Assembly (NCBI GenBank): GCA_932294295.1
Contig: OW028584.1
Location: forward strand, 5,283,407-5,347,406
Source: Alitta virens
Taxonomy: Eukaryota > Annelida > Polychaeta > Phyllodocida > Nereididae
Length of the DNA stretch: 64,000 nucleotides
Reading direction: 5' to 3'
Under the pieces are notes generated by a model. The model saw nothing but the letters and a program-made list of their open reading frames with translations, did not search any database and was not told where the DNA came from. Below are positions 46,063-58,409 of the stretch, piece after piece (position 1 is the first letter of the stretch; every line of letters starts with the position of its first letter). The position numbers and the translations under genes are program-made.

Positions 46063-48209
46063 GGCCTAATGGCTGTTGAGCAGGACGACATGTCCGGTTT
46101 CGCTGGGGTAGAAAATTACTTAAAACGCTGGATTAACACGTTGTCAACTCAGTATCTAGCTGTAATTCATCTTTTGAAGTCGTGTGGATCAATATAGTGT
46201 AAGTTTTATAAAATTCTGTCCAGCAGATCTGAAGTTATGGCCGATTTTGTGTGGATGCTTAACAATAGCATTAGATGAGCCGATTTGCCTTTAAAAAACT
46301 TTCACAACAGTTCTATTTCAAAAGCGTTGAAATTATGTTTTCTAACAAAACTGGACACACTTGTCTGTACTTTTTGAAGAGGAATTGTTATCATTAGTCA
46401 TAATGACAAACCTGAGTTGGTTTTAATCTTTGTTGTTATTAAATTCGCCCTCGCTGATGGCGCTATTTTCGTGAATAATAGGATTATAAAAATGAAAATG
46501 AGTTTCCCGCAATGACGTCATAAACAAACTACGTCACTTAACTGTTGTGATGTCATCAGAATCTATTTTCCCATAATTCTCAGGGCAAAATGGCGATGAA
46601 GTTTACCGACCAAAAATCGGCGATGTCATCCTTTTTGGCGGACAATTAATAATTGTCAGATCATTTCATATCTGTTCCAAAATTAGGACAATAAATAGGT
46701 GGTTAAACCAAATTTCGAATTTCAATACTAGAATAAGCTCATCTGAAAGAGCTTGAGAAGAGGTTTCTATATCTGTTTTATTTATGTAAAAATCTTAATT
46801 ATTGGCGAAGTTATAGCCATTTTAAAGCGTCAGAAATGGCTATTTTTCCGACTCCGCTATGCGACTTCGGTCAGATGTTCTGAAGAAGCCTGTTTAAAGG
46901 GCTATAAAATAAGAAATATGCAGTATATCTTTATTATATTTAAGCTACATTCAAAAGCAACATACTTCTTTATGAAAATGTAGTTAAAAGAATTTAAACT
47001 GATCTTATTTATATTTTAAAAAGCCTCAAAAGTGCTTCTTCGGAGCGTTGGACTTAGTTTATTTGACGCGTGTCACGCAGGTGTTCCTAAGAATACCGAA
47101 GTTTGAAACTATATTTCGCGAAAAGTATAACTATGGTTACATTGATAGTCATTATTTTTCAAATACCCAATGATTACTACTAGAAAAGGTTATATAATGT
47201 TGGAAATACAGTTATTTTCCAAAAATATAGTGTATTGAACATGGCTGCAGAGCCCAATTTGGTAAATTCTATAAAAAATTGATGCGTTTTCGTGTCACTA
47301 AAAGGAATAATCACATTTATGAACTTAATTTTCAAGCAATATATACATATAATACATAATTTAAAAGCTTATTTCAAGTGTAATACAATAAGATAACTTG
47401 CTATAATTATTTTCTTGTAATTAATTCTATAGTAGGTATTCAATGCAAGTAAGTACACAACCAGCTGCTTAATCAAGTCGTACGTTACCGAGTAAAATCA
47501 TAAGTCTAACCTGATGAACAGACCATTCTTGGCATATAATACATCATTTGGAAGCTTTTTTTATGTGCAACACAAAGATATAGCTAGCCAACCTTATTAA
47601 CTAGACAATAGGCATTAAATACAGGTAATAACAGTATTGCCTGTTTTATCAAGCGTTGATAAAAAATTGTGCCACCCTGTGTGCATTTATCACAAAACGG
47701 CCAACTAAATTCGCCGTAACTCCTCTCCACGTTCACAAAATGAACGTCAAAATACTTGAAACCATTTCGTCTCATTCGTTTTAGTTATGTTGGAAGTGAG
47801 TGGTATCATCACGTTTTCAGCCTAAATTTAGTGAAACAAAAACTTTAAACGCAAAATATGTCAACAAAATCTAGCTGTTTCACCAAGAATAGTACAGTAT
47901 TATTCTTGGTTTCACTGCCAACATTAGCTCTGCCAACATGCGCTATACCACTTCCTCATAACCTTGTCCATTAATTTCATGCGTTTCCCCCCATGATTCT
48001 TTGCTTTTTTCTATGTTATGACAGCCGTAATGTGAGGCATTGTTGACCTGTTGACTTTCTGCTAGTATATTTTTCTTTATTGTTGGAAAAATCGATGAGA
48101 TAGTTTGTTAACCCCCTTTGATAATTACAAGTCACCTGCCATGTTGAGTTGTTCTAGGCAGAGTTATGAAGTGTACAAAATTGCAATTAATAACTAAAGT
48201 GTAATTAGG
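46063..48209. other. No gene seen
   Basis: Contains TGACGTCAT at 46514 and ATTATAAAAATG at 46481, a promoter-like combination, but no exon follows that I can support. The rest is AT-rich. Confidence 0.35.
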
Positions 48210-48365
48210 TCAAAAACGGTCTACAGTCATCTCGTCAATAGGTCAAGTCCACTTTTGACCACTTGACCAGGGCTTTCGACGACTTTACCAGGCTTTCGAC
48301 TTTACCAGGGTTTTTGACGACTTGACTTTTTTTTGACGACTCGACCAGTTGACAACTTGACCTAG
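48210..48365. repeat. Word array GACGACTTGACCAG
   Basis: Begins AACGGTCTACAGTCATCTCG, followed by about eight variants of TTTGACGACTTGACCAGG in 125 bp. Same word as at 29165-29400. It lies directly upstream of the duplicated segment at 48405. Confidence 0.6.
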
Positions 48366-48404
48366 AACACAATCTGCCCAGAAATTACAATTTGAAATTC
48401 TAGT

Positions 48405-48985
48405 TTTTATATTTAATAAATTCCTCAAATGTTGATTTTTGCCCACAGCAACTGTTTCCATGGTAAACAAACAATTAACAGTTTGAAATATTTGAAAAGC
48501 AAAAAACCCCAGACAGAAAATAAGTTGACTGTTGAGAATGCATGGCATTTGCGTAGATAGGTACTAGGTTGCCATGGTTACACATTAAATAATAAGATGT
48601 CATGGTTACGCATTAATTAACATGTAGAATACCATTATTTTGGGCTGACCAATTTTATTTTTGTCAATACTTGGATGCTAGCAGCAGCAGACCTGGGACA
48701 ATGTCTTGTCATCATATGGTTATGTGTTAATCTAATTTAATTATAAGTAGTCACCTGAATGTTGACATTTCCTTTCGCAAAACTATTTGTTTTATTGGAG
48801 CCCTTCACATATTTTTCTAAATTAGCCCAAACAACTGGTGTTTACATTTATATAATGTCATGAAATGTTTTGTCTTTCACTAACTGGTACTTTTGTAAAA
48901 TTTGAAGCTGATATATAATTAACTGTTTTTTTTTTTATTTACACTATACACTGCTATATATAACATTTTTATCAAATATAATATT
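48405..48985. repeat. Segmental duplication, copy 2
   Basis: Diverged copy of 41770-42850 with the same phrase order in the same orientation, about 6.6 kb downstream. Its middle is shorter. It may be an old tandem duplication of intron sequence of the ankyrin-cGLR gene, or two copies of one mobile element. Confidence 0.8.
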
Positions 48986-50374
48986 GCAGCACTATTTTTA
49001 AGTGCACCAGCTGTTATGAAGATTATTTGTAAACAGGTTTGGAAACTGGTAAATAATATTTTAGAATTTGATACATCTAAAGGTGCCATAAAGAGTTGGA
49101 GCCTTTTTTTCATATTTTGATACATATCTTTATGATTGTGCACTAAAATATTAAATACAATATTTGCTTAACACTGTGTCAAAAAAGAATTAAATTTGTA
49201 CACTTCTTGATGTAATGATCAAAATAAACAAATTAAATAAATCGCTGTTATCAGCAATCCGGGCCCTATGTTTATTAGTATATCACACTGATCTGTAGCA
49301 GATTGGGGGGGGGGGGGTGGGTACTCGGTTAGGTGTTTAAACTAAACCCCCGTCCCCCCCCCCTTTGGCCAAGTAAATTTAATGGTCCCTGCAATATTTT
49401 ATACTTTTATTTGGCAACCCCCCCCCCTGCTGCAATATTTTTCTGGATCTGCCCCTGTTGATATGAAAAAATATAAACATTGTGAGATATTTTTAATGTG
49501 ACCATAACATTAATGGAGTAGGTAAATTGGCCCATTTGTCAGATGGGGCAATTAAGCCCACCACCTCACCCCCCCCCCCCCCACCCAATTATGCATTATG
49601 TGTCATATAGGCTAATATTAATAATTTTATATGCTCTTTTTAGCATTTACATCAAATGTGTCAGAATAGGAGATGATAGTAGAAATTAATCTGGTTGGAT
49701 GCCTTTGGCCTTGACCTTTGAAAGCAGTTTTGTACATTCTAAGCACATGGCATGGCTTGCCACACTGAGTAAATTTTCAAATCACTGATTAAATGGATAT
49801 ACCAACATTTGCGAACCTTTGAAAATAATGAAAAACATTGTCAGGATACCTGTGTCTTGGCTGTGACTGGATAAATAAGGTAAACCATGGCTGAACTATT
49901 GAATTTTACTGCAGCAGACAACTAGGATTTTAGCCCCATGGCATTCACGACTCTTAAAGCGTATTCGATTAAGTTACACGGGTGACTCGTGTGACTCGGG
50001 TCGCGAGAGTTTTAATCCGAACACCGGCTCGAGTTGGCCGGAAAGAGAAGTCACGTGGGACAATTTACTCGACCCCCGGAAACCGAAGATAGCACAACCA
50101 GTCGTAAACATTCAATAGCTCCCCTGCCTCCCCAGGCCCCCTGGTGTTTATTTAACTAACACTCGCACCAGTAACTCGACCTGTTCTTTTAGGTCAAGGA
50201 AGCTACAAGAGCATCCTGCCTTGGCATGCACGTGCTAAATTACACTAGAATCGCGAGAGTTTCAATATCGAATTCGCTCATGATGAGCTTGCGTGATTCC
50301 TAACTCCAAGGAACTGGCTTGCGAAGCATAAGCCAGTTCCAAGCACTTCTTAGTTAATTCAAGGGGTGTCGCTA
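48986..50374. other. No gene seen; G/C runs and a repeated TCGCGAGAGTTT word
   Basis: Runs of 8-14 C or G at 49308, 49354, 49420 and 49569. TCGCGAGAGTTTYAAT occurs at 50019 and 50251, with CGACCC/CTCGAG words between. These may be remains of an inverted-repeat element, but the arms did not pair convincingly. Confidence 0.4.
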
Positions 50375-51271
50375 AGGGGTCTGGTCAAAACGGCCAAATT
50401 CATGACGGCCAACATACCAGGATGGCCAATCACAAAAACGGCCACCATACCAAGACAGCCAAAGGATAAAACGGCCACCTACCAAAACGGCCAATTGTAC
50501 TATTTGCAGGTTTATTAGTAGAATATATGCTTTCTCATTCATCTATCTTCTTAAACCTGTATATCTAGCCTGTATATTTGAAAATAAATGTCATATTCCC
50601 TACCTACCTAAAAGGTATGAATTATGAGACGTTTAGGTGGAAGTGGTTCAGTAACATCAGGTTGTGATGTACCAGGTATGCCATCTTCACTATATGAGTT
50701 ACTTAATTGTATATGAAGTTTAGAGTATTCATTTTAGATATTTTATTTTTAATTTATTAATATTTTGTTGTTGTTTCTGAAAATAATCCAACTGGAATTA
50801 AAATTGATAAAGCATGTTCCATCCATGAATGACCATGATCAAAACAAATTATAGACAATCTTCCTCTTTAATATGCATAATAAACAGGAATCAGTTGAAA
50901 TTCAGAATTTCAATTCATGCTTGTGATCAATAATGAAAAAGCCATTCTTTTCATCATTCAAAATGCTAATAGCAATTGACATAACGGTCATGCCTGATTG
51001 TTATTACATATATAGATTAATTGACTTTTAAAAAACCCAAGGAATTGGCCAGTTGGCAGAATGAGTAGAAATTTATAAATCATGGTCAAAAGTATTGACT
51101 ACACCATTGGAGTCTTTACTTTACAATACGAAATGGGTGTGTGTTTGTTATGTTACTTTCCATGAATTACAAAGCATGTAATAATGAGGCAATATATGAA
51201 TAATTAAAAAATATTGAGTTGGCCGTCCTGGTAATTGGCCGTTATGGTCGTTGGCCATTTTCACTCTACTC
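50375..51271. mobile_element. Word-array transposon B (AAAACGGCCA family), 897 bp
   Basis: Flanked by TGTCGCTA at 50367-50374 and 51272-51279, an 8-bp target duplication. The left end AGGGGTCTGGTCAAAACGGC continues as a CGGCCAA array to about 50500. The right end is the inverse (GAAAATGGCCAACGACCATA). The style matches element A at 20177 but the word differs. AT-rich interior, no transposase. Confidence 0.85.
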
Positions 51272-52600
51272 TGTCGCTATTAGGGAAGAGATTCTGAGCA
51301 AACAGAATGGCGATCATGTCTACGAAATATCTCTGATTATTCTCAGTAAAGTTACCTTCAAGGGCACCAGTATTTCATTGCTGGTCGCCCAGGACATCCA
51401 TAAATACAAGCACGTTTGTTCAGAAAAACATACGCCATGTCTGAGCTCTCAACAGAGACTGCCATGTTGACGCTACTGAGCATGCGCGAATAGACTCCTC
51501 CCACTGAGCCACTGAGCAATAGTGCATGTGCACTGAAAAGGGCGGGAATCTGTGCCTGCTGGGATCTAATAGCTTTCTAGACATCAGTTCACACAAACTT
51601 AATCTAAAGTAAAACCACCAGAAATTGCGGATTCCTAGAGTTTGGAATAATTTTTGCATATAAGTAACATGTGACATATAAGTGACATGTGCTCAGTCCA
51701 TGTGCTTTTGTTTACAACCAAAGCCTGCTGCATGCTGATTGGCTGGCTGTTCGCACATGCTCAGTGGCAGCTATCATGGCAACATTGAGGGAGACATGAA
51801 AGTTTGAAAGTTATGTACGGTTTTGGTCCGTTCAAGGGAATACCAGACCTTAACATGGGGTAAATACCATGCGATTATGTAGCTAGTGTACTAAGATAAG
51901 TATGGCTAGAGTTTGACCTGGTTTTATCAAGGAAAACTGAAAAAACAATCTTCCTTTCTCTTTGACTACAGCAGCTGCACTGTCAGATCTAAGAAGTGTT
52001 TCAGACTGCTCCGCATCGCTAACGTGACCCGAAGTGGTCTGTTTGGGCTAGCGTGATTCCCTGCATCAGGACGTCATTGACACAATGCTAATGTACGGCC
52101 ACTTCAGACGGCTCTAGCTTCGTTAATATTTGAGATATTTTGATCATTTAAAGTTTAAAATGATCACAATATGATGAAGAAAATGCGAAGATGAACCTTT
52201 TGGCATGACATAGTACATAGATCTTTCTAAGTGCGCGCGGTAATCCACCCATTGCTCAATCGTGAAAATGCAGTTGACTACCTTAAAGACCACACTATCA
52301 TGGGTCCCAGCCAGTGTCCGCAATATATACATGTCCCCTATTCAATTGGCCAATGTGTTGAGAGGGAGGGGCATTAATGGTAACATTTTACTTTAATTTG
52401 ATTGGTTAATAGGTCAATGATTGACGGATTATGTAACAATTGTTTGTGATAGTTTAATCACTATGTAACCAAAAAGTGGCAACAATATACAATGTATCAA
52501 GAAATAATAACCCAGACATAAACAATGTTTATTATAATGATAATCAGAGAAAAAGTGGAAATAGCATAATTCCACTACTAGCAATAATAAAAATATGCAG
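51272..52600. other. No gene supported; GC-richer patch with promoter-like words
   Basis: At 51476-51560 there are GAGCATGCGCGAAT (NRF1-like), ACTCCTCCCACTGAG and GGGCGGGAA (E2F-like). No splice-bounded exon follows on either strand, so a promoter is only possible. Confidence 0.25.
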
Positions 52601-53124
52601 TTTTCTGCAAACCCTTTGAAATGATGTTTTGTGCATAACTATATAATCCTTTTACCAATTACAGCATTACTTTTTGTTTTAATGTCTCAATTGTAGCCTG
52701 GGGAAAAATCTGATTGGGGGGGGGGGAAAATTCGGTCAAAGGTTATGTTCTGATGTTCACTTTAGTAAACAAGTAATATTTATATTTGTCAAAATTCTAG
52801 CTCTGACTAGTACAACCAGGTTGAAGTCCACACAGAAAATATGTCATAGATCTATCTGATTTTGCTTTCAGCAGAAATTAAAACTGCATCTTCCAGCAGA
52901 AATTAAAACTGCATATTTTTATCATTTCTAGAGGTGGAGTTTTGCAATTTCTCACTTTTTGACTGAACTGATAACTTCCAGGTTTACAAATCACTGATAA
53001 AAGAGGCCCATGAGAAAGGCAAGTTATAGGTCTCGAATACCAGTGCACACAACGTCTGGGTCATAATTTTTATGTTATGTTTTTTGTCAATAGTCAGACA
53101 AAGTGTCTATATAACAAGAAAGTG

Positions 53125-53265
53125 TCCTGACTATGCTGAGGCATGCAGGTAAAAGACCCCACCCCTGACTTGAATGTGTAAAATGTTGTAGACTCCCAAG
53201 TCTTATCATCTCATCATTCCATCTGCCTCGGACCGCTGGTCATATAAGCCAAGCTTCAGGTTCAG
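53125..53265 (+). mobile_element. Interspersed repeat family R1, copy 3 (partial)
   Basis: TATGCTGAGGCATGCAGG, GACCCCACCCCTGACTTG, AATGTGTAAAATG and TCTTATCATCTCATCATTCC match the second half of the family. The first half is absent. Confidence 0.6.
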
Positions 53266-54664
53266 TAGCATAGGGACATTGAAAGATGAGCAATTGTTAT
53301 ACACAAAACATAATTTCTGATCACTTGTTAAGAAGCAGAAAACTGCATCGTTTTAATCATTTCTAGAAGTGAAGTTCTGCTAGTACCCACTTCATTCTTT
53401 ATGTATTTCAGGTAAATCTCTGATTATTATTAATGATTATAAGAAGCCAAGGTTAAAGGTCAAGTCAAGTGCAATTCCTGCAAAAAAAGGTCATTTTCAA
53501 TTTTTAACAATGGCGTGTATCAACCCACTGCAAAGACTTGTACTCCTATGTAATTCAGCAATTACAGTTTATAAGTAAGTAAGTAAGTAAAAGTGTTAAA
53601 GAAGTTAAAGATGTAAGTAAAGTAAGTAAAGGAAGCAAAGAAGTAAGCAACGAAGTAAGGAAATGGTTCTTATAAAATAAGTAATTATAATTCAGTAAGT
53701 GAGCAAGTTTGTCATGTGGATCTTTCTCTAGCATGGCTTGGGTATTACATTTTTTTTATAAACAGATAAAAGAAAAAGGGTCAGAAATCTTATCTTAGCT
53801 AATATCTAATATTATCTGGATCTTGTATGTTTAAATAAACTGAAACTTAACCCTCAGGTGAGTGCTGTGCAACACTAGTTAAGGGGCCAAGTCTGGTCTG
53901 GGGAGGCCCCATGACATGAATAACAAAGTTGTGGCCAAGAGTGTTGGAGTGCTCTCTCACACCTGCAGCAACTTCGTCACCTGATCAAGGGGCCAGTGGC
54001 CAGCCTGAACAGAATTTTCCAAACTTTTTGCATTAAAAACGGCCTGTCAAATTGCACCTATAACAACATTGAAATGATTACACAATGTGAGGGGCCCAGT
54101 CAAACCACCAACTAATTGTAACAACTGTTAACTGAATAGCCAGTCAAGTGTAATTGTTTACCAAGCGTCTAATAATGCAAACCATGCCTAGACCTATTAA
54201 AAACATGTAGATCATGTAGATGATTGACAGCTCAATTTTGTTGGGTTTAATGAACTTTTGACAGTTGTTGATTTGTATATTATTTAGTACTTTAGATACC
54301 AATATTCACACGCCAACTTACTAAAATTATAATAATAGCCTATTTTCATCACCTAGCAAGTTGGGGTTTGATTATATTTGATTCTGTCTATTTTGTGCTG
54401 ATCCATCATGATCAAGCCCCAATGCCACAGGAAAAAATATATGACGAAACAGTTTGACATTTATTTTGATTCCTACTTTAATGCTAGCAACAACAAAAAA
54501 GTCCATCCAAAACTTAAGTTCTTGCATGGCCATTCACATCCTTAAAACCCCAGTGAAATTCCAATAATAAAGTTATTAAATTATTTAAAAATAAAAATCA
54601 GAATAATATGCCACTTCTAGAATTCGCAATTCATTATATCATTGTTCTAATTGGCCTATTCCTT

Positions 54665-54890
54665 CTACAGTAGTCTGTCAGTTCAGCAAAGTCAGTCAGT
54701 TCAGCCAAATCAGTCAGTATAGCAAAGTCAGGTTCAGTCAAGTTAATTCAGTCTTATATTCAATCAGTTCAGTGAGTTAAATCAGTCAGTTGAACTCAGT
54801 CAATTCTGTCTGTCTGTCAGTTAAGCTCATCCGTTCAGTCAGTCAGTCTAGTCAAGTCAGTCAGTTCAGTCAAGTCAGTCAGCACAACAG
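54665..54890 (+). repeat. CAGTCAGTTCAG minisatellite
   Basis: Irregular tandem words of CAGTCAGTTCAGCAAAGT type over about 225 bp. Confidence 0.8.
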
Positions 54891-55784
54891 AACATGCCAG
54901 CTGACAACTAGCAGTCATTTAGGCAGCCAGACAGAGGTTTTATTCTTGTACCTTAAATATCACTTAACCTCAGGGTTGTCATCAGTATTTCTTTCTCAAT
55001 AAATTAGGTATTAGTGTATTTTTTTCATTGTGTTGCTTTAAAGGGATATAGATGATAAGATAGTTACAAATGAACTATTTAGAAAAAAACCGCATTGTTC
55101 TATCATGTATAGAAGCCAAGTAATTGCAATTGAGGTTTTGCACTCCTCCAACATCTTCAGGTGAGTTAAAGATGAATGTCTTTAGTTAAAGAAAGTCAGG
55201 TGAGAAGGCCAAGGCAAAAAGTGAGCAGTTTCTGAAGATAGGCCAAGGCCAAATATTTATGCCAAGGCAAAAAGTGTTTCTCAGTGAAGTGCAAACTAAA
55301 TGTCATGTTATTAGCTAAACAGTAAAATAATGATGAATTCCAGGTGTCTAGAAGGAAGACATTAAATTATTGTTAAATAGTGTTAATTATAGAAATAGAG
55401 CATATTCCTAAGCACCTTCTTTATGTATTTGTTTTATATTTATAATTTCCCTGTCTTTAACTTTCATTGTAGTCTAATGAAGATAAATAGCCTTTATACT
55501 GTCAATGAATATTTATGGCATATACCCTGCCAAAATATTCATTCACAGTATTCAAAGGCTATTCAGTGGCCTAGCCTTAAAAACCACACTATTAAGACCT
55601 CACTATTAGTATGCCTATTCTAACCAAGGTCTTAATTGTGAGGTTGTCATTTCTTATGTATTCACCAGGGAAAATAGTCTAATTGAAATCCAGTATATTT
55701 ATAAATAATTTTAAGTTTTCCGCTTACCCTTTGAAATGTTTCCTGCATAACTATTCTAATCTTTCCACTGAACCCTGAAGTTTA

Positions 55785-55925
55785 CTCGGCCTATACGACC
55801 ATCTGCCAGAGACAGGCATAATGATGAAATGATATGGCTTGGATTCCCAAACATTTAACACATTCACACCATAGGTGGGTTTTGTTTTACTTGCCTCAGC
55901 AGATTTTTGATGTCAAGTATATTAA
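55785..55925 (-). mobile_element. Interspersed repeat family R1, copy 4 (partial)
   Basis: On the minus strand TGCTGAGGCAAGTAAAAC, CCCACCTATGGTGTGAATG and AAGCCATATCATTTCATCAT follow the family order. Confidence 0.65.
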
Positions 55926-57189
55926 CCTGAGTGCGAATAATATCATAAAACATGAAAGGATTTTGTGTCTGACACTGTCTGACTATTGAGGGCCATGCAG
56001 CAGTCTTCATATTTTTTTGTGGGATTACCTTCCTACCTAAATATATATTTTTTTATGCACAAATAATGTGTGTGCACACTATTGCTAACCTTGACATGCT
56101 GCTATTCGTCCAAAATCATAATTTCTAAAAATTTTAATGTTACTACTGAATGACTTGGTCATCGCTAATAAAAACCTAATTACTCATTTTCAATGATGTG
56201 AAATGGTGAACCTGGCTGGTAACCAACCCCCCCCCCCCCACCTGTCAATCAGATTTGATCATTTTGTGCAATAGTCTTACATAATGCACTCAGCTGGCTG
56301 TAGTGACAAATGCACAGCTCAAATGCCCCCCCCCCCCAAAAAAAAAACAAAAAACAAAAAAAATGTTGGTAACATACATTATGTCATTCATAAGCATGAC
56401 AATATTTTGATATTAATTATAATCAGGAGTCTATGTAAACCATCTGAAAACAGTGAAAATTAAGCATTTAACTTCCAAACACCCTTAACATAACTGTATA
56501 GTACTTAGCTGAAAGACACATTGCTGCCCCCCCCCCCCCCCCTGTAGTTATTGTTTAGGTATATTGCACTGCACATAATATATAGGTCACTCCCTTCTTT
56601 TTTTTCGGATCATAGGCCTAATATATTATAATATCAAAACATGTCTATTTTGTAGGTAATTATCGTCCATGCTGTTTTGGTATAATGTTTTTTGTGGTTG
56701 CTATCATTTCTAAATGAAATTCTACTAGAAATTTTCCACTATATGACTGAATTTAATAAATTTAATAAAATTTTATAAATTCAATTTATTATATGACTGA
56801 ACTGATATCCTTCCGTAAATGTATAATTATTATTAATAAATATGAGAATGGCATGTGATCTTGAGAGTCAAATGCAAACGCCTGCAAAAATTTCCAGGCA
56901 TTGTTTATAGGCCATAATTTCTTTGCTACTTTGTGCAGTAACACTCAATCTTGTTACTATGTCGATTCAGTAAAATAAAGTAGTGTTACAAAACCTGTCA
57001 ATCACGAACATAATATGCCTATTAACCAATCAAATTAAAAGAGAAAATTTTTTTACCAGTAGAGATCCAACTGTATTATGATGGCACAATGCCAAAAAAA
57101 CTCAGAGTGAAGGCATATATGCCAACATTTTGTGGCAATATAATAATACTTTAAATGGTTACAATGGTATGGAATGAAAACCAGGGATA

Positions 57190-57245
57190 TCTATCTAGCT
57201 ACCTATCTATCTATCTATCTATCTACTTTCTACCTATCTATCTAT
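57190..57245. repeat. CTAT microsatellite
   Basis: About eleven CTAT units with few interruptions. Confidence 0.9.
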
Positions 57246-57350
57246 GCCCACAGTATGCTAATATATTTTATTGTTTATGTAAATTTTTAATGTATTTCAG
57301 GTAAAACAAGGATTATTATTATTAATCATAAGAAATCCAGCAATTAAAGT

Positions 57351-57480
57351 TAGTAAGTAAGTAAGTAAGTAAGTTAGTTAGTAAGTTAGTAAGTAAGTTA
57401 GTAAGTTAGTAAGTTAGAAAGTAAAGTTAAAGAAGTTAAAGATATTGTAAACAAAGTAAGTAAAGTAAGTAAACAAAGTA
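57351..57480 (+). repeat. AAGTAAGT/AAGTTAGT microsatellite
   Basis: Tandem AAGT-based repeats followed by AAAGTTAAAGAAGTTAAAGA, a phrase also present at 53596. It is part of the older duplication. Confidence 0.85.
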
Positions 57481-57490
57481 TAAGCATCAT

Positions 57491-58300
57491 TTATTATCCC
57501 CTTAAGCACTCATCTGCAACGTTGCAAAATCGGCGGGAAAAATCGTGTGAGAGGTCACTTGACTGTGCCACAGATCGGTGCAAAAATCGCCAGCCCCGTG
57601 TCGGCCGACAAAATCGCATGATGTGAGCCCGGCTTTAAACAATTAAATATGTGTTTGATGGCATCAGTCAATGGCAATTCATGCATTGACCTATCCTATG
57701 AAGCTCCTAAGCCCATCCTATCACAGGTGAAATGGAATGCCTTCAGTGACAATTATAATATTATGTACGTCTATAAATTTATAAGACCAACAGTGAAAGA
57801 CATCATTATTTATGTGCAATCCAATTGCACATAAATAATTGTTTATGAGAAAATGAGAGTTTACATGCACGCTACAGTTTCCACAATATAAACTGGGTTT
57901 TTATTTACATGTTTTAGTGCTGACTTTTTTAAAGATCATGGTAGATGCCCAAAACAGAATTTCCTTTATCTATTTCAGATTTAAGTTTATCTACCAAATA
58001 AATTAGAGCTAATTTAAAAAAAAATTGTCTTAGTTGGAGAATTTATGGAAAGTGTGAGGAAGGAAAAATCTTGAGATTGTCCCCTCCCCACTCCCACCTG
58101 AGCCCAGGCCTTGTGCAGCATGGCAACACATAGATCAGATTAAGTGTTGTTTAAACTGCAGTTCAAGTATCAAACTTAATGGAACATGTGTAAGTATTAA
58201 CATCACCATCACATTTGTTAAGCCTGACTGAAATAGCTAATAAACTAATAACACACATTTTCCACAACTTATCAACGACTTACAGGCTTGTTTTGAGCGC
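57491..58300. other. No gene supported
   Basis: A GC-richer patch at 57515-57625 repeats the word AAAATCG four times in 110 bp. The 61-codon frame at 57649 has no recognisable family. Confidence 0.3.
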
Positions 58301-58311
58301 CATTCTATGTG

Positions 58312-58405
58312 AATGCGCATGCGCGACGCAACCAACTAAAGCAGCCTGTGATCTTGCAGTCAGTCAGTGGTGTTAACAAGTGAGAATTGCATCTTAGCAA
58401 GTGTG
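58312..58405 (+). promoter_or_regulatory. Possible promoter with NRF1 consensus and a downstream donor
   Basis: TGCGCATGCGCGA near 58313-58325 is a full NRF1-type palindrome in an otherwise AT-rich region. About 80 bp downstream, AAGTGTGGTAAGCG looks like a splice donor, as in a short non-coding first exon. No coding exon was found downstream in the window. Confidence 0.3.
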
Positions 58406-58409
58406 GTAA

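Larger units (their letters stand above)
52600..57490. repeat. Old diverged duplications with AAGTAAGT arrays
   Basis: ACCCTTTGAAATG with TGCATAACTAT occurs at 52612 and 55727. ATCATTTCTAGA with a following TTTTGC or TTCTGC occurs at 52920 and 53353, with weaker copies at 55098 and 56702. TGTATTTCAGGTAAA followed by ATTATTATTA and an AAGTAAGTAAGT array occurs at 53401-53670 and 57290-57480. The order is preserved, so a unit of about 3-4 kb was duplicated long ago. Confidence 0.45.

Noticed and set aside
51219..51470. 83-codon frame beginning in element B
   Set aside because: Starts inside the transposon end and has no domain; checked as a cGLR exon and not supported.
57649..57834. 61-codon frame near a GC-richer patch
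   Set aside because: Checked as a possible missing C-terminal exon of the cGLR; no Mab-21-like pattern.
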